Made by a program: the position numbers and the translations under genes. The notes beneath the pieces were generated by a model. It ran no database searches. It had not been told where the DNA came from and was given only the letters and a program-made list of their open reading frames with translations. 64,000 nucleotides of DNA from the NCBI RefSeq assembly GCF_041146795.1, contig NC_135187.1, positions 1,521,501 to 1,585,500 of the forward strand, read 5' to 3'. Shown here piece by piece: positions 47,486 to 59,900 of the stretch (position 1 is the stretch's first letter; each line of letters begins with the position of its first letter). Origin of the DNA: Maylandia zebra. Its lineage: Eukaryota > Chordata > Actinopteri > Cichliformes > Cichlidae.

Positions 47486-48770
47486 GGGATGGGTACCGGT
47501 ATCCGGTGCCATGATGGCACCGGTTCTGACATAAACGGTAGTAACCAGACCGAAAAGCAGCGTACATTTCGGTGCTTTAGTTCGGTGCTTTTTTTTCCTG
47601 AGCTGTGATACACTTTAGATTCTAGCCAATCATTTTACGTTTCTGAGGATAGTAGGCGGGGCCAGGTACGTGCGTTCTTTTAGAGCAGAGCTACAGATTA
47701 AAAATGTCCAAGGCGAAGCGGTCAAAAGTCTGGCTGTACTTCACAGCAAAAGATGCAAACTCAGCAGCCTGCAACAAGTGCTTTAAGCTGATACTGTGAT
47801 ACTGTCAAAGGAGGTAACACCTCAAATCTGATGAAACACCTGGCGACGCATAGCGTTTTTTTAAAAGCCGAGAAATGCGCCGTATTTGATAGCTTGCAGC
47901 GAGACCTCACACCGAGCACATCTACTGCGGGTGTGGTGCCTGTTATCTGACCCGGAGTTAGCAACATCCCCCAAAAACACGAAGAGGAGAATCAGTGTAG
48001 CAGCAGCCGTTCTTCTCTGCGTGAGTAGCTTCATGTTGTTCGTGTGTAATTTACATTGAGTAGGCTAACCACGTTATTACATTAATGCATGTAAGGTGAA
48101 CTAGCAAACATCATCATAGTTACATGCTGCTGTCTTCTTGTTTGATGGCAGATACTCCCTTCACCCTGGCCAAAAAGGCTAAAATGACCAAAGAAAAAGT
48201 GGAAAACAGCTGAACATGAGAGGTTTTTGGACAAAGTTTGTGTTTTTTCCATTGTTTAAGCTTCCAGCCAAGAGTGATACCATATATGCCCCATAGCTGC
48301 AGAAAAGGCTAACATTGTTATCTTTTTACAAAAAAACAGCTGAACATGAGAGGTTTTTGGACCAATTTTGTGTTCTCCATTCTTTAAGCACCGGTTTGAG
48401 CACCGTTTAAGCACCGGCACCGTTTCAAAAGTACCGGTTTGGCACCGGTATCGGATAAAACCTAAACGATACCCATCCCTAATTATTATTATTTTTATTA
48501 TTATTATCATAATCATTATAATGATCATTATTATTATTATTATCATTATTATTATTGTTATTTTTATTATTATTATTTTTATCATTATCATTATAATCAT
48601 TATTATTATTATTACTATGAAGCGCCTTGAGGCGACTTTTGTTGTGATTTGGCACTATATAAATAAAATTGAATTGAATATTATCATTATCATTATCATT
48701 ATAATGATAATTATAATTTTTATCATTATTGTTATTATCATTATTGATACGATGCTCTTGCGCTAAGGTC
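47450..48770. repeat. ATT/ATC microsatellite block interrupted by a hAT element and a LINE tail
   Basis: ATT and ATC units flank the hAT element on both sides (47452-47483, 48482-48618, 48680-48745). An L2-like tail (CGCCTTGAGGCGACTTTTGT ... ATATAAATAAAATTGAATT) lies at 48621-48680. Confidence 0.85.
47484..48481. mobile_element. hAT deletion derivative with BED-finger remnant (998 bp)
   Basis: The ends TAGGGATGGGTACCGGTAT and, inverted, TAGGGATGGGTATCGTTTAG lie in an ATT microsatellite, so the TSD is not readable. Inside, from ATG 47704, the plus strand reads a BED zinc finger start (SKVWLYFTAKDANSAACNKC) and, after stops, GGNTSNLMKHLATH. The catalytic part of the transposase is missing. Confidence 0.75.
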
Positions 48771-48774
48771 AGCA

Positions 48775-49400
48775 CTTCATAGTTGAAGCTCTCAGGTTGG
48801 TTCAGTCATGTGACCACGGTGTGACTGTCACACCTGTGAAGAGTTTCACAGGAAATCTGTTTTAGATTCGTGCGATCATCAGAATGATCAGCTGACCTGC
48901 AGGAACCGTGATCATAGCTCAGGTACGCTGCTGTTTGTGCTGGAGCAGCAGGATAAGGACATTTTTCTCAGCATCAGTCGGACCAAACTGTCACTCTGTC
49001 CCACCTCAGCACAGGTGTGAACACTGGCCTGTTAGCGGCTGTCAGCTGATGATCGGAGGCTGTTGTGTTTGCAGGTTAATGTCAGTGTTGCTGTGTGTGA
49101 AGCTACAGAGTCCTCACAGGTGTGCTGCTGTTTCCTGTCAGCTCTGACAGGAAATCAGAGTGTGTGGAGGAAATGTAATCACTAACCTTCATCTGGTAAT
49201 CTGATTACTGTGAGGTGTTGCTGTCTGTCCCTCACACTTATATCTCCTGCTTCATTCGTCTTTCATAGAGTCAATATTTCAGTTATTTATAAAGAACAGA
49301 AATCATGAGTAAGCAGTTTGCACTTTGAGCATATCGCATACAGCTGTTTGTCATGTGACTGCCTCCTCCTGAGCACGTGCACCTCTGTGATACTCTGAGG
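48775..49400. other. Intergenic, nothing firm seen
   Basis: No coding exon of locus 4 (membrane or terminal tail) and no mobile element is recognised here. Confidence 0.35.
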
Positions 49401-49401
49401 C

Positions 49402-49535
49402 TGTGTCCCAATTCAGGGTCTGCACGCTTGAAGTACGCGCACTACGCGCACTACGCGCACTACGCGTACTACGTACGGTGCGTACTATAAGTACGAGTAG
49501 TGCGGAAGTGAGAGGCTTGTGAAATGGGACGGTTT
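49402..49535. repeat. Fragment of the TIR element family seen at 30607
   Basis: Starts AGGCTGTGTCCCAATTCAGG and contains four ACTACGCGC-type units, then AGTGCGGAAGTGAGAGGC, matching 30607-30705. Confidence 0.65.
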
Positions 49536-49839
49536 AGCCTGTCACGCTGTTCAGGTTGCCTAGCAACCATGATACTAACCGCGAGACACGTTACATACAG
49601 CTTTGTTTGACAGAAATGAAGGAGAAAAATGTTTTGTTGTTCATTCATTTTTGTCATAACATCACTTTGATTAGTTAAGTATCTGAGGCTGAGACCACGG
49701 GACTGTAAACATGATTGTTGGGCTTCATTTCTGTGCTGAACAGTCATTTAAGATTAGTTAGTAAATAACAATTAGCTGAAGTTGTTCATGAGACTAAAAT
49801 CATCTCACTGTGGTAATGTAAATATAATATGGCCAATAT

Positions 49840-52800
49840 TCAGAATCAGAATCAGAAAGGGTTTTATTGCCAAATGTTGAGCAGGTTTACAACATTAGGA
49901 AATTGCTGCGGTGCTTCAGTGCAAACATACTGTCATAAATTGCGCTTAAATAGACAAGAAAAAATAAAAGTAAGAATAAGAATTAAAAGTGCTACGTAGA
50001 AAGATATATACATGATATATACATGATATATACATGAGTGCAGGTGGTGATCAGTGCAAACATGGAATGATGCAGTGAACACAGCATAGGGTCATGTGTT
50101 AGTGGTGGGAACAGTCATATGGTTATTGTTCATGTGTCCAACAGCAGAGGGGAAGAAACTGTTCTTATGGCGAGAGGTTTTGGTGCGAATGGACCGGAGC
50201 CTCCTGCCTGAGGGGAGCAGGTCAAACAGACTGTGTCCAGGGTGGGAAGGGTCAGCTGAGATCCGAGCTGCACGCCCCAGTGTCCTGGAGGTGTACAGGT
50301 CCTGCAGAGATGGGAGTCTGCAGCCAATCACCTTCTCAGCAGAGCGCACAACACGCTGCAGTCTCTGTTTGTCCCTGATAGTGGCTCCAGCGTACCACAC
50401 GGTGATGGAGGAGGTGAGGATGGACTCGATGATTGCGGTGTAGAACTGCATCATCGTCCGTGTTGGCAGGTTGAATTTCTTCAGCTGCCTCAGGAAGTAC
50501 ATCCTCTGCTGGGCTTTCTTGATGACGGAGGTGATGGTGGGCTCCCACTTCAGGTCCTGGGTGATGGTGGTACCCAGGAAGCGGAATGAGTCCACAGAGG
50601 TGATGGGGGTGTCAGTCAGGATGATGGGGGGGAGTGGAGCTGTGTGCTTCCTGAAGTCCACAATAATCTCCACTGTCTTCTGGGCATTCAGCACCAGGTT
50701 GTTGTGGCTGCACCAGGACACCAGACGTTCAGCCTCCCTCCTGTAGGCAGACTCATCCCCGTCCGAGATGAGCCCAATAACGGTGGTGTCATCTGCAAAC
50801 TTGATTAGCTTGACAGACTGGTGGGTGGAGGTGCAGCAGTTGGTGTACAGGGAGAAGAGCAGAGGAGAAAGAACACAGCCCTGAGGGGAGCCGGTGCTGA
50901 TGGTCCGGGAGTCCGAGACATTCTTTCCCAGCCTCACGTGCTGCTTCCTGTCCGTCAGGAAGTCAGTGATCCACCGGCAGATGGGATCAGGCACATTCAT
51001 CTGGGAAAGCTTGCCTCGGAGATGGTCTGGAAGGATGGTGTTGAAGGCAGAGCTGAAGTCCACAAACAGGATCCTGGCGTAGGTTCCTGGGGAGTCCAGA
51101 TGCTGCATGATGAAGTGTAGGGCCATGTTGATGGCGTCGTCTACAGACCTGTTGGCTCTATATGCAAACTGCAGGGGGTCCAGGAGGGGGGCCGTGAGGG
51201 TCTTGAGATAGGAGAGAACCAGGCGCTCGAATGACTTCATGACCACAGATGTCAGAGCCACGGGTCTGTAGTCATTTAGTCCAGTGATCCTAGGTTTCTT
51301 GGGGACAGGGATTATGGTGGAGGACTTGAAGCAGGCAGGCACATGACATGCCTGCAGTGAGGAGTTGAAGATGCCAGAAAACACTGGGGCCAGCTCGTTT
51401 GCACAGTGTCTGAGGGTGGCAGGAGACACGCCGTCTGGGCCGGGAGCTTTCCGAGCATTCAGACTCCTAAACTGCTTCCTCACATCTGCTTCATGAATAT
51501 GAAGAGTTGTGGTGGGAGGAGGTGGTGTGAAATCCTCTTTTGTGTGGGGTGAGGAGGGGGGTGTTGCAGGTGAACAGTTTGAAGGTGGTGATGGCTCTAT
51601 GGAGGGGGGAGAGGTGGGGGAATGAGTGTCCAAAGTGTCTCTATTGTTGGGGTCGTTGGAGGTGTGAAGGCTGCCTGATGGCTCGTCAAAACGACAGTAG
51701 AAGTCGTTAAGGGTGTTGGCTAAGAGCAAGTCGTCAGTGGAGTGGGGGGTTTTAGGCTTGTAGTTGGTGATATTCCTAAAACCTTTCCACACAGAGGCCG
51801 AGTCATTCTCTGAGATCTGCTGCTGCATCTTCTCAGAGTGCTGATGTTTAGCAATGTCCACTTCTTTAGTGAACCTGTACTTGGCCTCTCTGTAGCAGTC
51901 CCTGTCTCCGCTTCTGAACGCCTTTCTCTTTTCCAGCCACAGCTTTTTGAGTTTAGGAGTAAACCAGGGTTTGTCATTGTTATAACTCACCCTGGTGCGT
52001 GATGGCACAATGCTGTCCTCACAGAAGTGGATATAGGAGGTGACAGTGTCCGTAAACTCGTCCAAGCTGTTAGAAGCAGCCTTCATTGTGTCCCAGTCTG
52101 TAGACTCCAAACACGTGCGAAGCTCCTCCACAGCCTCGTTGCTCCACAGTTTTTTGGTCCTCACGACAGGTTTGGAGAGCTTCAGCCTCTGTCTGTACGC
52201 GGGGATTAGGTGGATCATGACGTGGTCAGAAAGTCCGAGTGAAGCGCGGGGCACCGCGCGATAGGCCCCGCTGATCGTGCTGTAACAGTGGTCTAATGTC
52301 CTCTCCTCTCTGGTCGGGCATTTAATATACTGCTTGTATTTGGGAAGCTCATGGCTCAGATTGGCTTTGTTAAAGTCCCCAAGAGCAATGATGAGAGAGT
52401 CCGGGAATGTCTGCTCCATGTGCAGTATCTGCTCTGCGAGTGCGCACTGAGCTGCCTGCGCATCCGCGTCTGGCAGGATGTAAACAGCGGCCAGGATGAA
52501 TGAAGCAAACTCCCGCGGAGAATAAAATGGTTTGCAGTGAATAAAAAGGTATTCCAGAGAGGGAGAGCAGTGCTGAGCAATCACTGTCACATCTGTGCAC
52601 CAGCCACTATTAATGTAGAAGCAGAGACCTCCACCTTTGGTCTTACCAGAGAGAGCGGCCTGCCGGTCCGCGCGCAGCAGATGGAAGCCCTCCAGCTTGA
52701 GCGCGCAGTCTGGGATGTTCTCACTGAGCCACGACTCCGTGAAACATAAGACACAGGAGGAGGCAAAGTCTCTGTTCATGCTTCTCATCAGGGCCAGTTC

Positions 52801-53058
52801 GTCTATCTTATTCCCGAGTGAGCGTACATTCGAAAGGAAGATCCCAAGAAGAGCAGTCCGCGTCTCCTCAGACGCACGAGTGCGCCGGCTCGCTTCCCTC
52901 TCTTTCGGCGTCTCACTTTCCTGATCAGAGTCTGCAGTAAATCTGCCGCAGATGCGACAAATATTGGAAATAAATCCACAGGTGTTGTAGTCCTGTAGTT
53001 AAGAAGCTCTTCTCTGGTGTAAGAATATCCAGAGGAGTGCCCGGACACAAAAGAAATG

Positions 53059-53063
<5 letters not shown>
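49840..53063 (-). mobile_element. CR1/Rex1-like LINE, nearly complete
   Basis: On the minus strand one long ORF2 (endonuclease plus reverse transcriptase) is followed by a short 3' UTR that ends in a hexanucleotide tail (ATTCTG units; plus strand CAGAATCAGAATCAGAAAGG at 49842-49861), with an AATAAAA just before it. The 5' end runs into an AT and poly-A tract near 53062-53110. It lies between loci 4 and 5. The coding region is damaged only near its start, suggesting a fairly young insertion. The clade name is tentative. Confidence 0.8.
50092..53063 (-). pseudogene. LINE ORF2: endonuclease and reverse transcriptase, one 5' frameshift
   Basis: The main frame is open from about 52998 to the stop at 50092, with 898 codons after its first ATG at 52788. 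It shows endonuclease motifs ([46 protein letters not shown]), then RT motifs in order: RKAPGPDGVSP, NDYRPVALTSV, ILFVDFSSAFNT, STGSPQGCVLSPLLFSLY, the catalytic KFADDTTVIGL and FLGTTITQDLKW. Homology continues upstream in another frame (52865-53063: SYTREELLNYR, RRRKRGKRAGALVRLRRRG), so a frameshift lies near 52850-52890. The two catalytic Asp of FADD are intact. It copies its RNA into genomic DNA at a nicked target. Confidence 0.85.
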
Positions 53064-53093
<30 letters not shown>

Positions 53094-53110
53094 CAAAAAA
53101 AAAAAAAAAA
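53062..53110. repeat. (AT)n followed by poly-A
   Basis: About 15 AT units, then TTAC and 16 A. It sits at the 5' edge of the LINE. Confidence 0.95.
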
Positions 53111-53634
53111 CACCCAGCACGCCCCTGTGGGCGGTTTATCCTTCAAGCTCGGGTCCTCTACCAGAGGCCAATCTGGCCAATCCACCACCTTTCATTGTTT
53201 ATACTGTTACATAAAGAAAAAAATGTCGTCAGCTAACCGGGGTCAAAGGAGCTTGCAAAGAAAGCAAAGAAATGCCCGGTGGGCAGATGGTCAGTCCAGC
53301 TATGTTAACCTGCAACCAAATCTGCAGCTCCATACAGCGATGTTACGACTTGGATTATATGTTATAATTCATAACTCTTATGCTAGCTCCCTCCAGTAGC
53401 ATACTGTCTGAAATGTTCGACGGCTGCAATAATTCTTTAAGTGTTATTTTTTCCTTGGTATTCTAATTTCACCTTAGTTCACTAAACTCAACAGACTTAA
53501 TATTATCTACCAGGACATTTATTCTCTCCTCATTTTCTTTCACTGAAAAATTGTTTTCTGCGGTGCCGTCTTGATTGAAGCCGATGCTGCATTCACTTAC
53601 ACTCGGATATCTTAGCTTCACTGTGAAAACATAT

Positions 53635-53699
53635 AACAATAAAATTCAATCAAATATCAAATGTACGATACATTTGATATTTGATTGAATTTTATTGTT
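53635..53699. repeat. Perfect 31-bp palindrome with 3-bp loop
   Basis: Left arm 53635-53665 starts AACAATAAAATTC, the loop CGA is at 53666-53668, and the right arm 53669-53699 is its exact reverse complement. It is AT-rich, so it can form a hairpin or cruciform. A G15 run follows at 53726-53740. It lies 260 bp upstream of the locus 5 ATG. Confidence 0.95.
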
Positions 53700-53957
53700 T
53701 TAGCTTCGGGGTGGCCAGTCTGGTTGGGGGGGGGGGGGGGCCCGCTGGACACGCCACTGGTTGTAGTTTTGTTGTTTTAGTTGTGTAAATGAAAAAAACG
53801 GTGACTTGCGGACCTGCATTAAATATCTCTCGTTTATGTGCGGTCCCTGAATGCGCCATCAGCAGATCGAAGCAGGAAGCAGAAAGAGGCGGGCAGACTG
53901 GGAGAGGAAAACTCGGTCTAACAGATCAATAATGTTGAGTTTATTACCAAGATTGAA

Positions 53958-56900
53958 ATGCTGATTATCGCAGTTCTTATCCTTTTGGGGACAGGGCTGA
54001 GGGGGAAATGCGGTGAGTTTGCGGGGGGTTTTTTTGTTAGTTTTTACAAACGTTCACGAGGTTGTTTAAAATCGAAAGTAACTGTGACTGACGGTGAAAC
54101 ATTTCAAACGACGGTTTTAGTTTAATTAACTGATCTAAGTTTTATTCATTTATTTTTAGTAGCGTAGCATGATTCCATATGTCTGGTGTCGGAGAATATA
54201 TTTTATTTCCTCACTCATACAGTTCACATTTTGCCGGTGTTCTGGGAATTTAGCTAGTCTACCCCGTAAATCGTCCTACCGGTTGTTAATGAGTATGTGC
54301 GCGCATGCGCACAACACAAAAAGGAAAGCTAAGCGCATCAGGTGTTCTGACAAAACGTCCTACCGTAAGTAGTTTATGCACATTTCTGCTGTCACAGAGT
54401 AATTCCAGCACCAATTTAAGTAGGTATGACGGTTTGCCACTTAACTGTGCCCATCAGAGTATGTTTGTAGCTCACATTCATAAAGCCAGGACGGTTTGCC
54501 ACTTCATTTTACCCGTTAAAGTCTGTTTGTAGGTCACATTCACAAAGGTAGCATGGTTTGGCACGTAATTTTACCCGTCAGAGTTTGTTTCTAGGTCTCA
54601 TTAACAAAGGTAAGATGATTTGCCACTGAATTGTAGCTGTAAAATTAAGCTTCTATCTCATATTCACAAAGGTAGGATAATTCACCACTTAATTTTAGCT
54701 GTTGAAGTATGCTTGTAGCTTAAATTCACAAAGGTAGGACGGTTCGCCACTTAATTTCATGTTGTGCGCATGCGTAGAAACAACGGGTAGGATGGTTTGT
54801 CAGGTAGGATGGATGGATTCTGACAAAACGTCCTACTTTGTCAAAACATCCTACCGTAGCGTAAATTAATAGTCATGTCTATCAGTCCGTGCTACCTTAT
54901 CAGAATATACTATCTTACATGGTTTATGCCTCCATCATCGTACATACCTATAGGTAGGACATTCTGATGGCCAAATCACACTGTAAAAACGTGCTTCCTG
55001 CTTGTGTTTATTTAGGCAGGAGGACTAACATTAAATTATAAGGTTTACGCTGTATGCCAGTTTACAGATTTTAGAAGTACTAAATCAAGATTTGAAATAT
55101 GACTTCAATTGAGACTGCAAATTGGAGTATTTTTGCACAAAAAACAAAACGCATGTTAGCTTGAAAAGTTACTAAATTGAAAACAGTTTAAGGAAAACAA
55201 GTATAAACTGTAATAAAGAAGTAAAACATATAATACTAACCCTTTTTTGCACGCACAAGATCAGGGTAGGATCAAGTAATAGGCGTGTACTATTAACACC
55301 GAAAACTTGGCTGTTTTAAATTGTGTGCATGTGCAGTAACAACAAGTAGGACAGCTTGTTAGGTAGAGTGTTTTTTCAGAACACTTCCCAACAGAAACTC
55401 TGCGTTGGGAGCACATGCTGGGCTGTCTCCAAAAAGTTGATTCTGTTCATCTGGACATAGCGTTTTGTGGCTTCTTCAGTCTCAGCTGACTGCAGGTTTC
55501 CCCAATCTTATAAACAGTACATTTGCATAATGATTGAAACCAGCTCACTGAAGGAACAATGCACTGGGAGGTCAGTTCCTTAATCTTAACTATGCAAATT
55601 CTCATGACCATTGATCAATAACCACTGACCAAAACCCACTGATCAAAGACCACTGTTCAATGGCCATGAGTACCATGGGCTGTCCAAACTGCGGACAAAC
55701 AGTATCCCACAATGATTGATGTTTTTAAAGCCATTTTGCATAGAGAGGCGTTTTTTGAAAAAATTATTAATAGCAATTTTAAATATTCTTACACAGTAAA
55801 AAAAAAAAACAAAAAAACTACTACGTAAAATAATTACACCATAAAGATGGTTTGTTTTTCTGTTATTTAGAAGAGGTTGTAGTTTATTTTATTACAAATC
55901 ATATGCAATTTTTTTTTTTTTGGGGGGGGGGGGGGTATAACAAATAGGAGCCTAGCAAAAAAAGTTTGGGAGCCACTGCATTAGCCGATGTTAGCTAACA
56001 GGTAGGGGTGCAACAATACACAAAATTCACAGTTCGGTTCGATACTTTGGTGTCACGGTTCAATATTTTTTTTTGATACAAAAAATGTTCATGCCTTTTT
56101 AATTTGTCATTTATTAAAATTATAAATATACAGTGGGGCAAAAAAGTATTTAGTCAGCCACCGATTGTGCAAGTTCCCCCACCTAAAATGATGACAGAGG
56201 TCAGTAATTTGCACCAGAGGTACACTTCAACTGTGAGAGACAGAATGTGAAAAAAAAATCCATGAATCCACATGGTAGGATTTGTAAAGAATTTATTCGT
56301 AAATCAGGGTGGAAAATAAGTATTTGGTCAATAACAAAAATACAACTCAATACTTTGTAACATAACCTTTGTTGGCAATAACAGAGGTCAAACGTTTACT
56401 ATAGGTCTTTACCAGGTTTGCACACACAGTAGCTGGTATTTTGGCCCATTCCTCCATGCAGATCTTCTCGAGAGCAGTGATGTTTTGGGGCTGTCGCCGA
56501 GCAACACGGACTTTCAACTCCCGCCACAGATTTTCTATGGGGTTGAGGTCTGGAGACTGGCTAGGCCACTCCAGGACTTTCAAATGCTTCTTACGGAGCC
56601 ACTCCTTTGTTGCCCGGGCGGTGTGTTTTGGATCATTGTCATGTTGGAAGACCCAGCCTCGTTTCATCTTCAAAGTTCTCACTGATGGAAGGAGGTTTTG
56701 GCTCAAAATCTCACGATACATGGCCCCATTCATTCTGTCCTTAACACGGATCAGTCGTCCTGTCCCCTTGGCAGAAAAACAGCCCCATAGCATGATGTTT
56801 CCACCCCCATGCTTCACAGTAGGTATGGTGTTCTTGGGATGCAACTCAGTATTCTTCTTCCTCCAAACACGACGAGTTGAGTTTATACCAAAAAGTTCTA

Positions 56901-59900
56901 CTTTGGTTTCATCTGACCACATGACATTCTCCCAATCCTCTGCTGTATCATCCATGTGCTCTCTGGCAAACTTCAGACGGGCCTGGACATGCACTGGCTT
57001 CAGCAGCGGAACACGTCTGGCACTGCGGGATTTGATTCCCTGCCGTTGTAGTGTGTTACTGATGGTGACCTTTGTTACTTTGGTCCCAGCTCTCTGCAGG
57101 TCATTCACCAGGTCCCCCCGTGTGGTTCTGGGATCTTTGCTCACCGTTCTCATGATCATTTTGACCCCACGGGATGAGATCTTGCGTGGAGCCCCAGATC
57201 GAGGGAGATTATCAGTGGTCTTGTATGTCTTCCATTTTCTGATGATTGCTCCCACAGTTGATTTTTTTCACACCAAGCTGCTTACCTATTGTAGATTCAC
57301 TCTTCCCAGTCTGGTGCAGGTCTACAATACTTTTCCTGGTGTCCTTCGAAAGCTCTTTGGTCTTGGCCATGGCGGAGTTTGGAGTCTGACTGTTTGAGGC
57401 TGTGGACAGGTGTCTTTTATACAGATGATGAGTTCAAACAGGTGCCATTCATACAGGTAACGAGTGGGGGACAGAAAAGCTTCTTACAGAAGACGTTACA
57501 GGTCTGTGAGAGCCAGAGATTTTCCTTGTTTGAGGTGACCAAATACTTATTTTCCACCCTAATTTACGAATAAATTCTTTACAAATCCTACCATGTGGAT
57601 TCATGGATTTTTTTTTTTCACATTCTGTCTCTCACAGTTGAAGTGTACCTCTGGTGCAAATTACTGACCTCTGTCATCATTTTAAGTGGGGGAACTTGCA
57701 CAATCGGTGGCTGACTAAATACTTTTTTGCCCCACTGTATATTTTAACTCAAAAGTACAATTTTTAAATGTAATGTTGCTGAAACAACAAAGTAATAAAA
57801 CTAAATCTATCTGATGGAGAAATCACTCATCTTTGGAAAAGAGAGTTTATTACAGAGAAATGGCTCTTTCCAAAATAAAAGCAATACTATCCGCTTCTTC
57901 TGGGCTATATTCTCAGCAGCATATTAAACATATCAGGTCCCCATAAGGAGAATCCTGTGCTAACGGCTGTCTAAATGACTCGGGTAAAGTTTGTAGTAGA
58001 GATGGACCGATCCGATATTACGTATCGGTATCGGTCCGATACTGACCTAAATTACTGGATCGGATATCGGAGAAAAATAAAAAATGTAATCCGATCCATT
58101 AAATATCACGAAAGCACCTCACAAAACTTGCAACACGCCGTAACTCGCCTCAGAACGTCAGCATGTCGGAGCAGTATGCATCACGTGATAGAGCGGCTGT
58201 GGCATGCGGGACCTGTCGGTGGTCTGGATAGCATGTGGAGCTTCGCTAGCAACCTGGCATTTCATCTCCGACAACGTTATCCCAGAGAGAAGTAAAGCAA
58301 GTGTGTAAGTCCATCTCTGAATGTTTGTAAAGCATTCCTGCGTTAAGCTTAACGAGCGATATATGGAGCGACTGCCTCTTCTTGCTGCTACTTCAATCGT
58401 GAAACTGCTTAAATGATCAGCTGATCGGCTTTTCTGTCGCGAGTCTGTCTCTCTTGTTTGTTTTTGGTCCACTTTGCACCAGAAAGAGGAAACCAGCGGC
58501 TGAACAACAGCAGCACGTTTAAGCTTGATCAGCTGCTGTTAGAATTTATTTAATATTACTTTCTACTCGAGGATCTTTTTCTACGTAGCTGACGCTGGTA
58601 ACTGTGCAGGGGCGGATCTAGCAAAGTTTAGCCAGGGGGGCCGATAGGGCATGAACAGGGAAAAGGGGGCACAAAGACATACTTTTCTTTCTTATTCTCA
58701 TTTAAAATGTCGAGCTTTTAATAAATAATTATCTGACACCCAAAGTTTTAATTTGATGCAAAATGAATAGAAGTCAATTACTGTATATAGTAACTGTTAA
58801 GTCTAATATATATACCCTAGTCAGCTATAGTACTTTTTACTTTGGGAAGGTACCATCTGTGCAGTCTGCAATTTTGTTGAAGAAAGATGTTGAATCTATT
58901 TAATATTTCTTGAAAAATAATTGATTTCTGTCCATTTTTTTTCACACTGCATCAAATTAAGGTTGATTACGTCGATTAAGCATCATGAGGTGGAGCGTGA
59001 GGGGTGGTTCCCTATTTTTTATTTATTTATTTTTGTTGTTGCTGGGAGTTGGAACCCTATTAGTTAGGTTGCTTAATATTTACACTAAGTACTCTTTAAA
59101 ATACCAGAATAGGGAGTACCTTAACAAGCTAACTGCGCTAACGCACTAGTTCCCACCAATGTAATTTAGCATTGCGTGGCAAATCCAACATACTGTTTTA
59201 CTTTAGTCCATGACGCGCTTACCTTCAGGGTCATACGTCACATGAAAATCAAAATGGTTCCAAACGCCAGATCTGAATGAGGGTGGGGAGGTCCATGTTG
59301 CAAGGAGAGCTTAGCTTCTGTCTCGCTAGCTTGCGCTGCGCTTAGTGGATCTGCACTCGACAGTGCAGCCTAGGCGGAGTAGTCGAATGCAGATCCACTG
59401 AGCTCTCAACACAGACAGCATCGTCAGAAGAAAAGTTGATAAAATAAATAAAAAAATTGTATTGTTCGATACATATGCGTACCGAACCGAAAGCACTGTA
59501 TCAACGGTTCAATATCGATACGAGTATTGTTGCAGCCCTACTAACAAGTGACAGGATTGATACCTCAGAGGAAAATAAGGACTGTAAAACTAAACATCAG
59601 TGTTAGGGGATCACTGTACAGCTGCAGCAGTGAGTTCATGTTCATGTTCTACTGTCCACTTTAGGAAGTGGCTGTTTGCTGTTTGGCTAAAATCCAGCTG
59701 TTAGCTGTGATGTTCTGTTTGTAAAGCACTTTATAAATGAGGACTTTGGAGGAGAGCTTGTGTGAGTCAGCAGACCTACAAACTGGAGTCTGGGTACTCT
59801 GGCTTCCTCCCACCGTCCAGTTAGTGGATAGTTAGTGAATGGTTGTGTGTCCCTGTGTGTTAGCCCTGTGACAGACTGGCGATCTGTCCAGGATGCACCC

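Larger units (their letters stand above)
56003..59540. mobile_element. hAT-type element with nested insertions
   Basis: The ends TAGGGGTGCAACAATAC and, inverted, TAGGGCTGCAACAATAC are flanked by CTAACAGG (55995-56002) and CTAACAAG (59541-59548), an 8-bp duplication with one mismatch. Inside are a complete Tc1-like element (56131-57737), a piece of another hAT family starting GATGGACCGATCCGATATTA near 58002, and a repeat beginning CAGGGGCGGATCTAGC near 58609. No transposase of its own is recognisable. Confidence 0.8.

Noticed and set aside
50096-50443. Plus-strand frames over the LINE
   Set aside because: Antisense to the LINE ORF2, which has RT motifs in the correct order.
53708-53770. ISRE-like or NF-kB-like sites near the G15 run
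   Set aside because: Only homopolymer G with no full consensus; not supportable.
54419-54760. CRISPR-like regular repeat spacing
   Set aside because: The whole 62-bp unit is repeated with divergence and there are no unique spacers; a vertebrate minisatellite is the simple reading.
56441-57397. A 318-codon plus-strand frame
   Set aside because: Antisense of the Tc1-like transposase; the minus strand carries the DD34E motifs.
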